This document shows, piece by piece, positions 36,401-49,865 of a stretch of DNA of 64,000 nucleotides. Source of the stretch: Homarus americanus (lineage: Eukaryota > Arthropoda > Malacostraca > Decapoda > Nephropidae); assembly GCF_018991925.1 (NCBI RefSeq), contig NW_024735226.1:21759-85758 (forward strand). The letters are read 5' to 3'. The notes below the pieces were generated by a model. That model searched no databases. It worked only from the letters and a program-made list of their open reading frames with translations, and was not told the DNA's origin. Positions within the stretch are counted from its first letter, which is position 1. Every line of letters starts with the position of its first letter. The position numbers and the translations under genes were made by a program.

Positions 36401-39400
36401 TTAATATCGTCCCCCATGCCGCCGTTAATCGCCCGTAAGGCGTTACCCTGCTCATTCTTATTGCTCCCCCTGCCGCCGTTAATCGCCCGTAAAGTGATTG
36501 CCGCCATATTCTTATTGCCCTTCTGCCGCCGTTTCGCCGTAGGCGGTTGCTCCCCGCATTCTTATCGCCCCTTACCGCCGTTAATCGCCCGCAAACGGTG
36601 CCCACCACTCATTCTTATTGCCTCTGCGCGTCCTTAACCGCCCGTGGTGATTGCCACCACTCATTCTTATTGCCCTCTGCGTGGTTAATCGCCGTGGCGT
36701 TGCCTCCTCATTCTTATCGCCCCCAGCGCTGTTAATCGCCCATGGATTGCCGCCACTCATTATTCCCCTGCCGTTAATTGCCCGTGAGCGGTACGCCACT
36801 TCATTCTTATCGCCCTCTGCGCCGTTAATCTCCCGCAGGCGATTGCCTACTCATTCTTGTGCCTCCTGCCTGTTATCGCCCGTAAGGCGTTGCCGCCTCA
36901 TTCTTAGCCCTTGCCGCACGTTGTCCGTAAAGGCAGTACCGCCACTCATTCTTATTGCCTTCCTGCGTCATTAATCGCCCGCAAAGGCGTTGCCGCCCTC
37001 ATTATTATTGCCCCCTGCGCTGTCGCCGTAAGCGATTGGGTTTTCATTCTTATTGCCCTCTGCCGCCGTGTCGCCCGTAAGGTGATTGCCGCCACTCATT
37101 CTTATCGCCCTCTGCCGCCGTTAATCCCCGTAAGGCGTTGCCGCAATCATTCTTATTGCCCCTGCCACGTTAATCGCCCGTAAAGGCAATTGCCGCCCAC
37201 TCATTCTTATTGCCTTCCTGCGTCATTAATCGCCCGCCAAGGCGTTGCCGCCACTCATTCATATCGCCCCCTGCTGCCGTTAATGTCGCCCGTAGGCGAG
37301 CCGCCACTCATTCGTATCACCCCATGCCGCCGTTAATCGCCTGTAAAGGCGTTGCGTTCATTCTTATTGCCCCTTACCGCGTTAATCGCCCGTAGGTGAT
37401 TGCACTTTCATTCTTATTGCCCTCTGCGCCGTTAATCGCCCGCAAGGCGTGCGCCGCTCATTCTTATGCTTCCCTACCGCCGTTAATCGCCCGTAAGGCG
37501 TTGCCACCTTCATTCTTATTGCCCCTCTGCGCCGTTAATCACCCGTAAGGCGTTGCCGCCACTCATTCTTATGGCCCCCAGCCGCTGTTAATCGCCCGTG
37601 AGGGTGCTGCCACTCATTCTAATTGCCCCTGCCGCCTTTGTCGCCCGTAAGGCGATTGCCGCACTCATTCTTATTGCCCCCTGACCCGTTAATCGCCCGT
37701 AAGGCGATTGCCGCCACTCACTCTTATCGCCCCCTGCGCCATTAATCGCCCGTAATAAGATTGCGCCACTCATTCTCGCCCCCTACGCGTTAATCGCCTG
37801 TAAGCGGTGCCTTCTCATTCTTATCGCCCTCCTGCGCCGTTAATCGCCGTAAGAGGTACACCACTCATTCATCTCTCGCCCCCTGCTGCCGTTAATCGGC
37901 CGCAAAGCGTGCAGCCACATTGCTTATCGCCCCCCTGCGCCGTTAATCGCCATTGAGGCAAAAAGCCGCCACTCATTCGTATCACCCCATACGCCGTTAA
38001 TCGCCTGTAAGGCGGTGCCGTCTCATTCTTATTGCCCTCTGCGCCGTTAATCGCCCGCAGGCGTTGCCGCCCTTCTTATCGCCCCCTACCGCCGTTAATC
38101 GTCCGTAGGCGTTGCCACCCTCATTCTTGTGCCCTCTGCGCCGTTAATCACCCGTAAGGCGTTGCCGACTCATTCTTATCGCCCCCAGCAGCTTTATCGC
38201 CCGTGAAGTTGCGCCACTCATTCTAATTGCCCCCTGCGCGTTTAATCGCCCGTAAGGCTGTTGCCGCCACTCATTCTTATCCGCCCCCACTGCCGCGTTA
38301 ATCGCCCGTAAGGCGTTGGCACCACTCACTCTTATCGCCCCTGCCGCCATTAATCGCCGTAATAAGATTGCCGCCACTCATTCTTGCCTCCCTGCCACCG
38401 TTAATTGCACGTGGCAGGCCGCCACTCACTCTTATCGCCCCTGCCGCCATTAATCGCCCGTGAAAGCGTTGCCCTACTCATTCTTATCCCCCCTGCCGTT
38501 AATCGCCCGTAAAGGTGCGCCACTCATTCTAATTGCCTGCGCCTTTAATCGCCCGTGAGCTATTACCGCCACTCATTCTTATGCCCCCACTGCGCCGTTA
38601 ATCGTCCGTATGGCGTTGCCGCCCTTCTCTTATCGCCCCCTGCCGCCATTAATCGCGTAATAAGATTGCCGCCACTCATTCTTATTGCCTCCCTGCCACC
38701 GTTAATTGCTCTAAGGCAACCGCCACTCATTCATCATCATCTGCCTTTCGCCCGTAAAACGTTGCCACCATTCTTATTGCCCCCTGCGCGTTAATCGCCG
38801 TAAGTGATAGCCGCCACTCATTCTTATTGCCCCTCTGCCGCCGTTAAAAGCCCGTAAGGCGTTGCTGCCACTCATTCTTATCGCCCCCTTACTGTTAATC
38901 GCCCGCAAGGGTGCCACCCATTCTTGGCCCTCTCTGCGCGGTTAATCGCCCGTAAAGGCGTTGCGCCCATTCTTATCGGCCCCCGGCGCTGTTAATCGCC
39001 CGTGGGCGTTGCCCTCATTCTTATTGCTCTCCTGCGCCGTTAATCGCCAGTAAAGCGGTTGCAGCCACTCATTATTATCGCCCCCTGCGTCGTTATTGCC
39101 GTAGGCAAAGCCGCCCCATTCGTATCGTCCATGCGCCGTTAATCGCCGTGGGTGATTACCGCCACTCATTCTTGTGCCCCTCTGCGCCGTTAATCGCCCG
39201 CAAGGCGGTTGCCAACCTCTTCTTGCCCCTCTGCCGCCGTTAATCGCCCGTGGCCGTTACATCACTCATTCTTAGCCGCCCCCAGCGCTGTTAGTAGCCG
39301 CCAAAGGTTGCAGCCACTCATTATTTGCCCCTGCGCTTTTAATCGCCCGTAAGGCGGTTGCCATTCTCATTCTTATTGCTCCCTGCCGCGTTAGTCGCCG

Positions 39401-39990
39401 TAACGCGTTGCACGCCACTCATTCTTATTCCCCCCTGCGCCGTTAATTGCCGTGAGCGTTGCGCCACTCATTCTTATTGCCCCATGCGCCGTTAATCGCC
39501 GTAAGCGGTGCCGCCACTCATTCTATTGCTTTACCGCGCGTTTCGCCCGCCAAAGCGATTGCCGCCACTCATTCTTATTGCCCCCTACCACAGTTAATCT
39601 CCCGTAAGGCAGTTGCGCCTCATTCGTATTGCCTTCCTGCCGCCGTTAATGGCCTGTCAAGGCGGTTGCATACTCATTCTTATCGCTCCTGCCGCCGTTA
39701 ATCGCCGTAAGGAGATTGCGCCACTCATTCTTATCGCCCCCCTGTTTGCGTTAATGCCGCCAAGACGTGCTGCCCTCGCTCCTTCCTTGTCACCGTTTAT
39801 CGCCCGTAGTGATTGCAGACTCATTCTTATCGCCCCCTGCCGCGTTATTCGCCCGTAGGCGTTGCGCCACTCATTCTTGTCCCCTGCCGCCGTGTCGCCC
39901 GTATGGCGGTTGCCGCATAATTCTTATTGCCCCCCTGCGCGTTAATCGCCCGCGAAGCGTGCCGCCACTCATTCTTATCGCCCCCCCTGC
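36401..39990 (+). repeat. Satellite, mixed variant monomers
   Basis: Features include a 5-monomer local duplication: TTGCCTTCCTGCGTCATTAA units at about 36958 and 37213 (CGTCATT at 36966 and 37221, 255 bp apart), each preceded by an AAAGGCA unit. GAAAGCC-type arms recur in degraded form (about 36390, 37955, 39108). AATAAGATTGCC units recur near 37753, 38370 and 38668, a local subtype. The density of small indels is high. Confidence 0.65.
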
Positions 39991-40809
39991 GTTGTTATTT
40001 GCACTTAGGCGGGTAAACCGCTCATTCTTATTGCCTTCCTGCCGCCGTTAATCGCCCGAATAGCGATTGCCGCCACTCATTCTTATCGCCCCCCTGCGGG
40101 GTTGTCGCCGGGCGATAGCCGCCTCATTCTTATCGCCTCTTCTGCCGCCGTTAATCTCCCGTAAGGCGGTGCCACCACTCATTCTTATTGCCTCCCTGCC
40201 GTTAATCGCCCGTAAGCGTTGCGCCACTCATTCTTATTGCCCCCCTGCGCCGTTAATCGCCGTGGCGATTGCCGCCACTCATTCTTATTGCCTTCCTGCG
40301 TCATTTCGCCCGTTGAAGCGTTGCCGCTACTCATTCTTATCGTCCTCCTGCCCGTTAATCGCCCGTAGAAGGTACGCCACTCATTCATATCGCCCCCTGC
40401 TGCCGTTAATCGGCCGCCAGAGCGTTGCTGCCACTCACTCTTATCGCCCCCTTGTCACCGTTTATCGCCCGTAAGGTGATTCGCCACTCATTCTTATCGC
40501 CCCCTGCCGCCGTTAATCGCCCGTAAGGCGTTGCCGCCACTCATTCTTATTGTCCCCCTGCCGCCAATGCGCCCGTGAGCGTTGCCGATAATTCTTATTG
40601 CTGCGCGTTAATCGCCCGCCAAGGCGTTGCCTCCACTCATTCTTATCGCCCCCTGCGTTGTTAATTGCCGTAAGAGCGTTGGATCCGCTCATTCTTATTG
40701 CCTTCCTGAAACCATTAATCGCCGAATGGCGATTGCCGCCACTCATTCTTATCGCCCCTGCCGCCGTTAATTCGCCGTAGCGTTACGCATACTCATTCCT
40801 ATAGCCCCC

Positions 40810-40835
40810 TGCCGCCACTCATTCCTATCGCCCCC
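40810..40835 (+). repeat. Half-unit: first 28 bp of monomer missing
   Basis: TGCCGCCACTC follows directly after a C-run. The TGCCGCCGTTA to GGCGAT half is therefore absent, and the unit consists only of the second half. This is the product expected from recombination or slippage between the two TGCCGCC direct repeats inside the monomer. Confidence 0.75.
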
Positions 40836-43038
40836 CTGCGCCGTTAATGCCGCGGTAAGCGATTACCGCCACTCCTCTTATCGCACCCTGCAGCGATATT
40901 CGCCTGTAAGGCGTTGTTTGCCACTCTTATACTTCCCCTGTCGTTAATGCGCCCATAAGGCGATTGCCGCCACTCTTTTCTTTGCCTCCTTGGCGGTTAA
41001 TTGCCCGTGAAACTATTGCGCCACTCATTCTTATCGCCCCCTGCCGCCGTTAATCGCCGTGAAACGTTGCCGCCACTCATTCTTTGCCCTCTGCCGCCGT
41101 TAATCGCCCGTAAAGCTATTGCTGCCACTCATTCCTACTCGCCCCCTTCCTCCGTTAATCGCCCGCAAAGGCGGTGCCCACCTCATTCTTATCGCCCCCT
41201 TACCGTTCATCGCCCGCCAAAGGCGTTGCCACCTCATTCTTATAAGCCTTTTCAGCCTGTTAGCCAATCGCCAGAGCGTTGCCGCCACTCATTGTTATTG
41301 CCCCCTGCCCTTTAATAAGCCGTAGCGTTGCATCACTCATTCTTAGCCTTTTGCGGTTAATCGCCGTAAGGCGTTTGCCGCCACTATTCTTTATCGCCCC
41401 TGCGCCATTAATCGCCCGTGGGCGTTGCGCCACTCATTCTTATTGCCCCCTGCCTGGTTAATCGCCCGTGAAGGCGTTGCCGCCACTCATTCTTGTTGCC
41501 TTCCTCGTCATTAATCGCCCGTGAAGGCGTTGCCGCTACTCATTCTTATCGCCTCCTCCTGCGCCGTTAATCGCCGTGAGGTACTTGCTATTCATATGGC
41601 CCCCTGCTGCCGTTAATGTCGGCCGCAAGGCGTTGCCACCTCACTCTTATCGCCCCCTTGTCTGCGTTTATCGCCCGTAAGGTGATTGCCGCCCGCTATT
41701 CTTCTCGCCCCCCTCCGCGTTAATCGCCCGTCAGCGTGCCGCCACATTCTTATTGTCCCCCTGCGCCGTTGTCGCCCAGTGAGCGGTATTGCCGCCGTGT
41801 TCTTATTGCCCCCCTGCCGCCGTTATTCGCCCGCAAGGCGTTGCGCACTCATTCTTATCGCCCTCCTGCGTTGTTAATTGCCGTGGGCGGTTGAAGCTCT
41901 CTCATTCTTATTGCCTTCTGAAGCCATTAATCCCGAATAGCGTTGCCACCACTCATTCTTATCGCCCCCTGCGCCGTTAATCGCCCGTAGGCGGTGGCGC
42001 CACTCATTCTTATCGCCCCCTGCGGCCGTTGTCGGCAGTAAGCGTTCCGCCCTACTCTTATCGCCCCTCTGCGCCGATAATCGCCCGGCGAAGCGTTGCT
42101 TCCTCTTATCGCCCCTGCCGTCGTTAATCGCCCGCCAAGGCGTTGCCCGCCACTGCTCTTTTTCGCCCCCTTGCCGTTAATTTGCCGTGAGTCATTGCTG
42201 CCCCTCATTCTTGTTGCCCCTGCGCCGTTGTCGCCGTAAGGCTTTTCCGCCACTCGTTTTGCCCCCCTGCGCGTTAATCGCCCGCCAAGGCGTTGCCGCC
42301 ACTCATTCTTATTGCCCTCTGCGTCGTTAATCGGCGGCGTGAGCGATTGCTGCCACTCATTCTTATCCTTTGCCGCGTTAATCGCCCGCAAGGCGGTTGC
42401 CACCACTCATTCTTATCGCCCCTCGGCTGTTAATCGCGTCCGTGAGCGATTGTCGCCACTCATTGTTATTGCCGTCCTGCGCCTTTAATAAGCCCGTAAG
42501 CGTTGCCGCCATCATTTTTTTGCCCCCCTGCCGCCGTTAATCGCCCGTAAAGCGATTGCCGCCACTCATTCTTATCGCCCCTGCCGCCATTAATGTCGCC
42601 CGTGAGCGTTGCACTTCACTCATTCTGATTGCCCCCCTGCGCGTTAATGGCCGTGGCGTGCCGCCACTCATTCTTTTGCCCCCCCTGCAGTTAATGCGCC
42701 CGTAAGCATTGCCGCCACTCATTCGTATTGCCTTCCTGCCGCCCGTAAGGCGTTGCATCACTCATTCTTATCGCCCCTGTGCGGCCGTTAATCGCCCGTC
42801 AAAGCGTTGCCGCCACTCATTCTTATTGTTCCCCTGCCGCGTTAATCGCCCGCCAAGCGATTGCGCCACTCATTCTTATGCCCCCCTCTGCCGCCGTTTC
42901 GCCCGTAAGGCAGTTGCCACTCATTGTTGTGCCTTTGTCATTAATCGCCCGTAAAGCGTTGCGCCACTCATTCTTATCGCCCCCACCGCCGTTAATCGCC
43001 CGCCGAGGCGATTGCCACCACTCATTCTTATTGCCCTC

Positions 43039-43064
43039 TGCCGCCACTCATTCTTATCGCCCTC
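43039..43064 (+). repeat. Half-unit: first 28 bp of monomer missing (second case)
   Basis: TGCCGCCACTCATTC follows directly after a TTGCCCTC run, with no TTAATCGCCCGTAAGGCGAT segment. It has the same structure as the half-unit at 40810 but different flanking variants, so it looks like an independent event. Confidence 0.75.
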
Positions 43065-43989
43065 GGCGCTGTTAATCGCCGTAAGGCGATTACGCCACTC
43101 ATTCTTATTGCCCCCTGCATGTTAATCTCCCGTAAAGCGTTGCCCCACTCGTGCTATTGCTCTCCTGCCGCCGTTAATCGCCAGTAAGGCGATTGCCGCC
43201 ACTCATTTTATTGCCCCTGCCGCCGTTAATCGCCCGTAAGGCGAAAGCCGCCCACTCATTCTTATTGCCCCTCTGCAGCGTTAATCGCCCGTAAAGCGGT
43301 ACGCCACTCATTCTTGTGGCCCCCCTGCCGCCGTTAATCGCCCGTAAGCGATTGCGCCACTCATTCTTATCGCCCCTTACCGCCGTTAATCGCCCGTAAG
43401 GCGATTGCCGCCACTTATCCGCCCCTGCCGTTAATCGCCCGTAAATGCGTTGCCGCGGCTTCATTCTTATCTTTACCGCCGTTGTCGCCGTAAGAGCGTT
43501 GCGCCGCTTTCATTCTTATTGCCCTCTGCCCGTTGTCGCCGTAAGAGCGTTGCTGCCACTCATTCTTATTGCCCCGCCGTTGTCGCCCAGGCAGTGCCTC
43601 CACTCATTCTTATTGCCCCTCTGCCGCGTTAATCGCACGTAAGGCGATTGCCTCTCATTCTTGTGCCCCTCTGCGCCGTTAATCGCCCGTAAAACGTTGC
43701 TGCCCTCATTCTTATCGCCCCTTACGCCGTTGTTCGCCCGTAAGGCGATTGCCTCGCTCTCATTCTTATTGTTGCCCTCTGCCGCGTTTGTCGCCCGTGA
43801 GGCGTTGCTGCCACTCATTCTTATTGCCCCTGCGCTGTTAATCGCGTCCGTAAGGCGGTTGCCGCCACTCATTCTTATTGCCCTCCTGCATGGTTAATCG
43901 GCCGGTAAAGCGATTGCTGCCACTCATTCTTATCGCCTGCATGGGTTAATCGCCCGTAAGGCGTTGCCGCACTCATTCTTATTGCCCTC

Positions 43990-45110
43990 TACCTGCGTTA
44001 TTCTCGCGGTGAAGCGGTACGCACTCATTCTTTGCCCCCCTGTTGCCGTTAATGGGGTAATTTGGTGCTGCCACTCCTGTTTGCCCCTGCCGTTTGTCGC
44101 CGTGGGCGTTGCTGCCGCTATTTCTTATTGCCCCCTGCATGCGTTGTCGCCAGTGAAGGGTTGCGCCCTCATTCTTTTGCTTACTCTGCTGGTTGTAAGC
44201 CGTGCAAGGCGTTGCTGCCCTCGTATTGCCTTACTTTATCGCCCGAAGGTGATTGCCTGCTTCATTCTTTTGCCCTCTGCGGTTAATCGCCGTAAGGCGG
44301 TTGCCGTGCCTCTTTCTTGTGTCCCCTCGGCGGTGTTGTCGCCCGTAAGGCGGTTGCCGCCATTAATTCTTGTTGCCCCCTGCCGTTAATGGCCCGCAGA
44401 TTGCCGCCATTCTTATTGCTTCCTGCTGTTGCCCGTTATGGCGGTTGCCGCCATTTGTGGTTTGCCTTCTGCCGCCATTAATCGCCGTGGCGTTGCTGCT
44501 CATTCTTGTCTCTTCGCCTGGTGTCGCTGGTAAGGAGGTTGCCGCCACTCATTCTTGTTGCCCCCTGCTGCCAGATTAATGCGGCCTGAGGCGATTGCTG
44601 CCGCTCATTCTTATCTCTGCCGTTTATCGCCCGAAAGGTGTTGCATCCACTCGTTACTCGCTTCCTGCTGTCGCCGTTAATCGCCAGGCAGGCGATTGCG
44701 CCACGCGTTCTTATTGTCCCCCTGCTGCGTTAATCGCCCGTGAGGTTGCCGCCGTAATTCTTATTGCCCCCTGCCGCCGTTTAATCGCCCGTAAAGGCGG
44801 TTGCTGCCACTCATTCTTACTCCCCTGCCGTTGTTGGCGCCGTGCAGGCGTTGAAGCGGCTCATTCTTATTGCCTTTCTGCAGCGATTAATGCGTCCGGG
44901 CGTTGCGCCCACTCATTCTTTCGCCCCCTGCGGTGTTAATCGCCATGAAGGCGTTGCCGCCACTCGTTCTAAGATTGCCCCCTGCGGGTCGTTTTGGCCA
45001 ATAGGCTTTGCGCCACTCTTTCTTATCGCTTCCTGCGCCGTTAATTGCCGTGGGGCGGTACGCCTGTTCTTGCCCCCTGCATTTGTTGGCCAATAAGCCC
45101 GTAAGGCGAT
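43990..45110 (+). repeat. Most diverged satellite block
   Basis: Monomers remain recognisable (CATTCTTATTGCC, TTAATCGCC, GGCGTTGC) but many are heavily altered. Examples are TGGGGTAATTTGGTGCTGCC near 44055, TTGTAAGCCGTGCAAGG near 44193, a GTTGCCCGTTATGGCGG unit near 44428 and GGTCGTTTTGGCCAATAGG near 44987. T and G are raised at the expense of C, in part through CCG-to-CTG changes at CpG sites. I see no foreign sequence. It may be an old, poorly homogenised part of the array, or a badly resolved assembly segment. Confidence 0.65.
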
Positions 45111-48100
45111 TGCTGCCACTCATTCTTATTGCTCTCCTGCGCCGTTAATCGCCAGTAAAGCGGTGCAGCCACTCATTATTATCGCCCCCTGGCGCCGTTA
45201 ATTCCCGATGGCCGCCACTCATTCTTATTGCCCTCTGCATGGTGTCGCCTGTAGGCATTTCGCCACTCATTCTTATAGCCCCCTGCCGCCGTTAATCGCC
45301 GTAGGAAGGTGCTGCCACTCATTCTTATCGCCCCTTGCGTTGTCGCCCGCAAGGCGTTGCGCGACGCTCATTCTTTGCCCCTCTGCGCGCGTTAATCGCC
45401 CGTGGTGGTTGCCGCCACTCATTCTTATTGCCCCTCTGCTGCTGTTAATCGCCGTAAGGCGTTGCTGCCACTCATTCTTATCGCCCCCTTACCGCCGTTA
45501 ATGTCGCCCGAAAGCGTGCCACCACTCATTCTTATTGCCCCTGCACTTGCGTTAATTCGCCCATTAAAACTATTGCCGCCACTGTTCTTATTGCCCCTCT
45601 GCCGTTAATCGCCCGTAAAACGTTGCCTCATTCTTATCGCCCCTTACCGCCGTTAATCTTGCCCAGGCGGTGCCACCACTCATTGTGCCCTCTGCATGGT
45701 TAATGCGCCCGTAGGCAGTGCCACTCATTCTTATTGCCCCTGCACGCTGTTAATGCCCGTAAGGCGATTGCGCCACTCATTCTTGTTCTCTCCTGCGCCG
45801 TTAATCGCCGGTAAACGGTGCCCACTCATTATTTACTTCCCCCTGCCGCCGTTGTTGCCGTGAGGCAAAGCCGCCACTCATTCTTATTGCCCCTCTGCCG
45901 TTAATCGCCGTATGTGATTGCGCCACTCATTCTTTAGCCCCCCTGTTGCCGTTAATCGGCCTAAAGCGTTGCTGCCACTCACTCTTATTGCCCCTGCCAC
46001 CGTTTATCGCCCGTAGGTGATTGCCGCCACTCATTCTTATTGCCCCCTGCACGCCGTTAATGGCCCGTAGCGATTTCCGCCACTCATTCTTATTGCCCCC
46101 TGCAGAATCGCCCGTTAGCAGTACGCCACTCATTCGTATTGCCTTCCTGCCGCATTAATCGCCTGTAAGGCGTTACGCCCTCATTCTTATCGCCCCCTAC
46201 GCCGTTAATCGCCGTGGAGATTGCCACTCATTCATATCGCCCCTGCTGCGTTGTGTGTCGGCCGTAAAGGCGATACTGCCACTCCTCTCTTATCGCCCCC
46301 TGCTGCCGTTTATCGCCGTAAGGTGATTGCGCCACTCATTCTTATCGCCCCCTGCGCGTTAATCGCCCGTAAGCGATTGCCGCCACTCATTCTTATTGTC
46401 CTCTAGCCGTTATCGCCCGTGCGGCGTGCCGCCAGTAATTCTTAGCCTTTCCTGCCGCCGTTAATCGCCCGTAAGCCATTGCCGCCACTCATTTCGCCGC
46501 CCCCTGCGCTGTTAATTGCCGTGCTTGGCGGTTAAACGCTCATTCTTATTGCCTTCCTGCCGCCATTAATGCGTCCGAATGGCGATTGCCGCTACTCATT
46601 CTTATCGCCCCTCTGCGCCGTTAATGTCGCCGTAGGCGATTACTCACTCTTATCGCCCCTGCCGTCGTTAATCGCCAATAAGGCGTTGCTGCCACTTCTT
46701 TCTTATCGCCCCCTGCGCCGTTAATTGCCCGTGGGCATTGCGCCACTCATTCTTATTGCTTCCCCCTGCGCTGTTAATCGGCGGTGAGGCGTTGCTGCCA
46801 CTCATTCTTGTTAGCTTCCTGCCGCGTTAATCGCCAGTAAGCGATTGCAGCCACTCAGTAATTCGCCCCCTGCTGCCGTTGTTGCCCGTAGGCGATAGCC
46901 GCCACTCATTCTTATTGCCCCTCTGCCGTTAATCGCCCGTAAGGCGATTGCCGCACTCATTCTTATGGCCCCTGCCGTTAATCGCCCGTGGGCGATTGCC
47001 GCCACTCATTCTTATTGCCCCTCTGCCGCCGTTAATTGCCCGTAGGCGATTACGCCCTTCATTCTTATCGCCCCTACGCGTTAATCGCCCGTAAGGCGAT
47101 TGCCGCGACTCATTCTTATCGCCGTTGTCGCCGTTAGCGTTGCGCCACTCATTCTTATTGCCCTCTGCCGCCGTTAATAGCCCGTAGGCGATTGCTGCCA
47201 CTCATTCTTATCGCCCCTTACCGCCGTTAATCGCCCAAAGGCGGTGCCACCACTCATTCTTATTGCCCCTCTGCATGGGTGTCGCCGTAAGGCGATTGCT
47301 GCCACTCATTCTTATTGCCCTCTGCCGCCGTTAATCGCGTAAGGCGTTGCTGCCACTCATTCTTATCGCCCCTTACGCCGTTGATCGTAAAGCGGTGCCA
47401 CCACTCATTCTTGTTGCCCTCTGCATGAATTGTCGCCCGTAAGGCGATTGCCGCCACTCATTCTTTTGCCCCCTGCCGCTGTTAATCGCCCGTGGGCGGT
47501 TGCCATTCTTATTGGCTCTCCTGCTGTTAGATTGTCGCCAGTAAAGTGATTGCAGCCACTCATTATTTCGCCCACCTGCCGCCGTTAATTGTCTGTAATG
47601 AAAGCCGCCACTCATTCTTGCCCCTCTGCGCTGTTAATCGTCTGTAAGGAAATGGTGCGCCACTCATTCTTATGGCCCCCTGTTTTGTTAATAAGCCCTA
47701 AGGCATTGCGCTCTTATCGCCCCTCTGCACTGTTTATCGTCTGGTGATTGCCGCCACTCATTCTTATCGCACCACTTATCACGCTGTTAATTCCCGTTGG
47801 TGATTGGCTTCGCTGATTCTTATTGCTTCCTGCTGCCGTTAATCGTCCGATTGTTGCCGTCACTCGTTATAGCCCCCTGCGTCGTTAATCGTTCGAAGGC
47901 GATTGCGGCCACTCATTCTTATTGCCCCCTGCCGTCGTTAATCGCCTGTATATGCGTTGCTGCTCTCTTTCTTATCGCCCCCTGCCGCCGTTAATTGCCC
48001 GTGGGCAATTGCCGCCCACTCATTCTTATTGCCCCCCTGCGGCTGCTAATCGCCGGCGTAAAACGTTATTTTGCCACTCATTCTTATTGCTCTTTCTGCA

Positions 48101-49865
48101 TGGGTGTCGCCTGTAAAGCGTTGCTGCACTCATTATTATTGCCCTCTGCAGCGTTAATTGCCGTAAAGGCGGTCGCCACTCATTCTTATTGCCCTCTGCC
48201 GCCGTTAATCTCGCGGCGAGCTTTGCGCCACTCATTCTATGGCCCCCCCTGCCTTTGTTAATCGCCCGTAAGGCGATTGCGCCACTCATTCTTGTGCCCT
48301 CTGCCGTTAATCGCCGTAAGGGATTGCTGCCACTCATTCTTATCGCCCCTGCATGCGTTAAATCGCCCGTAGGCGATTGCTGCCCTCATTCTTATTGCCC
48401 CTCACGCCTTTAATGTTGCCGGTAAAGCATTGCTGCCACTCATTCTTATTGCCCCTTGCCGCCGTTAATCGCCCGAAGGCGATTGCCTACTCATTCTTAT
48501 TGCCCTCTGCCGCCGTTAATCGCCGTGATGCGTGCCGACACTCATTCTTATTGCCCTCTGCCACTGTTATCGCCCGTAAGGCGTTACGCCACTCTTTATT
48601 ATTGCCCCCCTGCGCCTTTAATCGCCCGTAAAGGATTGCCGCCACTCATTCTTATTGCCCCCCTGCTGCTGTTAATCGCCCGTGGGCAATTGCATACTCA
48701 TTCTTGTGCCTTCCTGCCGCCATTAATCGTCCGTAAGGCGATTGCCCTCATTCTTATCGCCCTGCGTTAATCCTTCCATTAAGGCGATTGCCGCCTCATT
48801 CTTATTGCCTCCCCTGCCTCCGTTAATCGCCGTAAAGCGTTGCATACTCATTCTTATTGCCCCCCTGCATGGTGTTGCCCGTAAGGCGTTGCCGCCCTCA
48901 TTCTTGTTGCCCCTGCCGTCGTTAATCGCCAGTAAGCGTTGCTGCCACTCTTTCTTATTGCCCCCTGCCGCGTTAATTGCCGTGAGCAGTGCCGCCGCTG
49001 TTCTTGTGCCTTCCTGCGTCTTTAATCGCTGTAAGGCGTTGCTCGCCCGCTATTCTTATTGCTACCGCCGTTGTGCTGATAGGCATTGCAGCTTCTCGTG
49101 TTATCGCCCCTCCTGGCCGTTAATTGCCGTGGAATTGCGCCCTCGTTCTTATTGCCCTCTGCAGCCGTTAATCGCCCGTAAGGCGATTGCTGCCCTCATT
49201 CTTATGGCCCCTTGCCGCCGTTAATCGCCGCGTGGGCGTGCGGCTCATTCTTGTTGCCCTCTGCTGGTTAATCGCCCGTGGGCGGTGCGCCACTCATTCT
49301 TATTGCCCTTTGCGGCCGTTATTGCCGTAGGCGTTGCGTGCTCATTCTTATCGCCCCCTTGCGCGTTAATCGCTGGTTGTTTTGTTGGCCGTGGGCGATT
49401 GCTGTCACTCATTCTTATTGCCCCTCTGCCGCCGTTAATCGCCGTAAGGCGTTGCTCCTTACTCATTCTTATCGCCCCTTACCGCCGTTAATCGCCCAAA
49501 GGCGTTGCTACCACTCATTCTTATTGCCCCTCTGCGCCGTTAATGTCGCCCGTGGGCGTTGCGCCACTCATTCTTATTGCCCCTCTGCGTTGTTAATGGC
49601 CCGTGAGCGTTGCTGCCACTCATTCTTATTGACCTACGCCGTTAATCGCCAATGGTGGTTGCCTCATTATTATTGCCCTGCGCCGTTAATTGCCGTGAGG
49701 CGATTGCCGCCCTGTTCTTATTGCCCTCTGCGCTGTTAATCTTCCCTTAAGCGTGTGCCACTCATTCTTATTGCTCTCCTGCCGCCGTTTATCGCCGTAA
49801 GGTGATTGCAGCCCTATTATTATCGCCCCCCTGCATGCGCGTATGGCGTTGAAGCCGCTCATTCT
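45111..49865 (+). repeat. Satellite, diverged TATTGCC-type monomers
   Basis: Most units carry TATTGCCC with CTCTGC rather than TATCGCCCCCTGC. GCCAGTAAAG or GCCAGTAAG haplotype copies occur at about 45148, 46833 and 47536, and the CGAAT marker at 46576. Between 47.5 and 49.9 kb the units are again strongly diverged (for example TGTTTTGTTAATAAGCCC near 47680 and TTGTTTTGTTGGCCGTGGG near 49376). Palindrome arms at 47993-48010 read AATTGCC / GGCAATT, a paired change. Confidence 0.66.

Larger units (their letters stand above)
39991..43989 (+). repeat. Satellite with CGAAT two-monomer marker
   Basis: A two-monomer series appears here and continues to the right edge. The first unit ends in a GAAGC-, AAACGC- or GGATCCGC-type variant in place of GCCGCCACTC; the next has TTGCCTTCCTG, then CCATTAATC, then CGAATGGCG or CGAATAGCG. 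Copies are at 40057, 40723 and 41934. Two units in this stretch have lost their entire first half (40810 and 43039). Substitution divergence increases toward the right. Confidence 0.68.
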
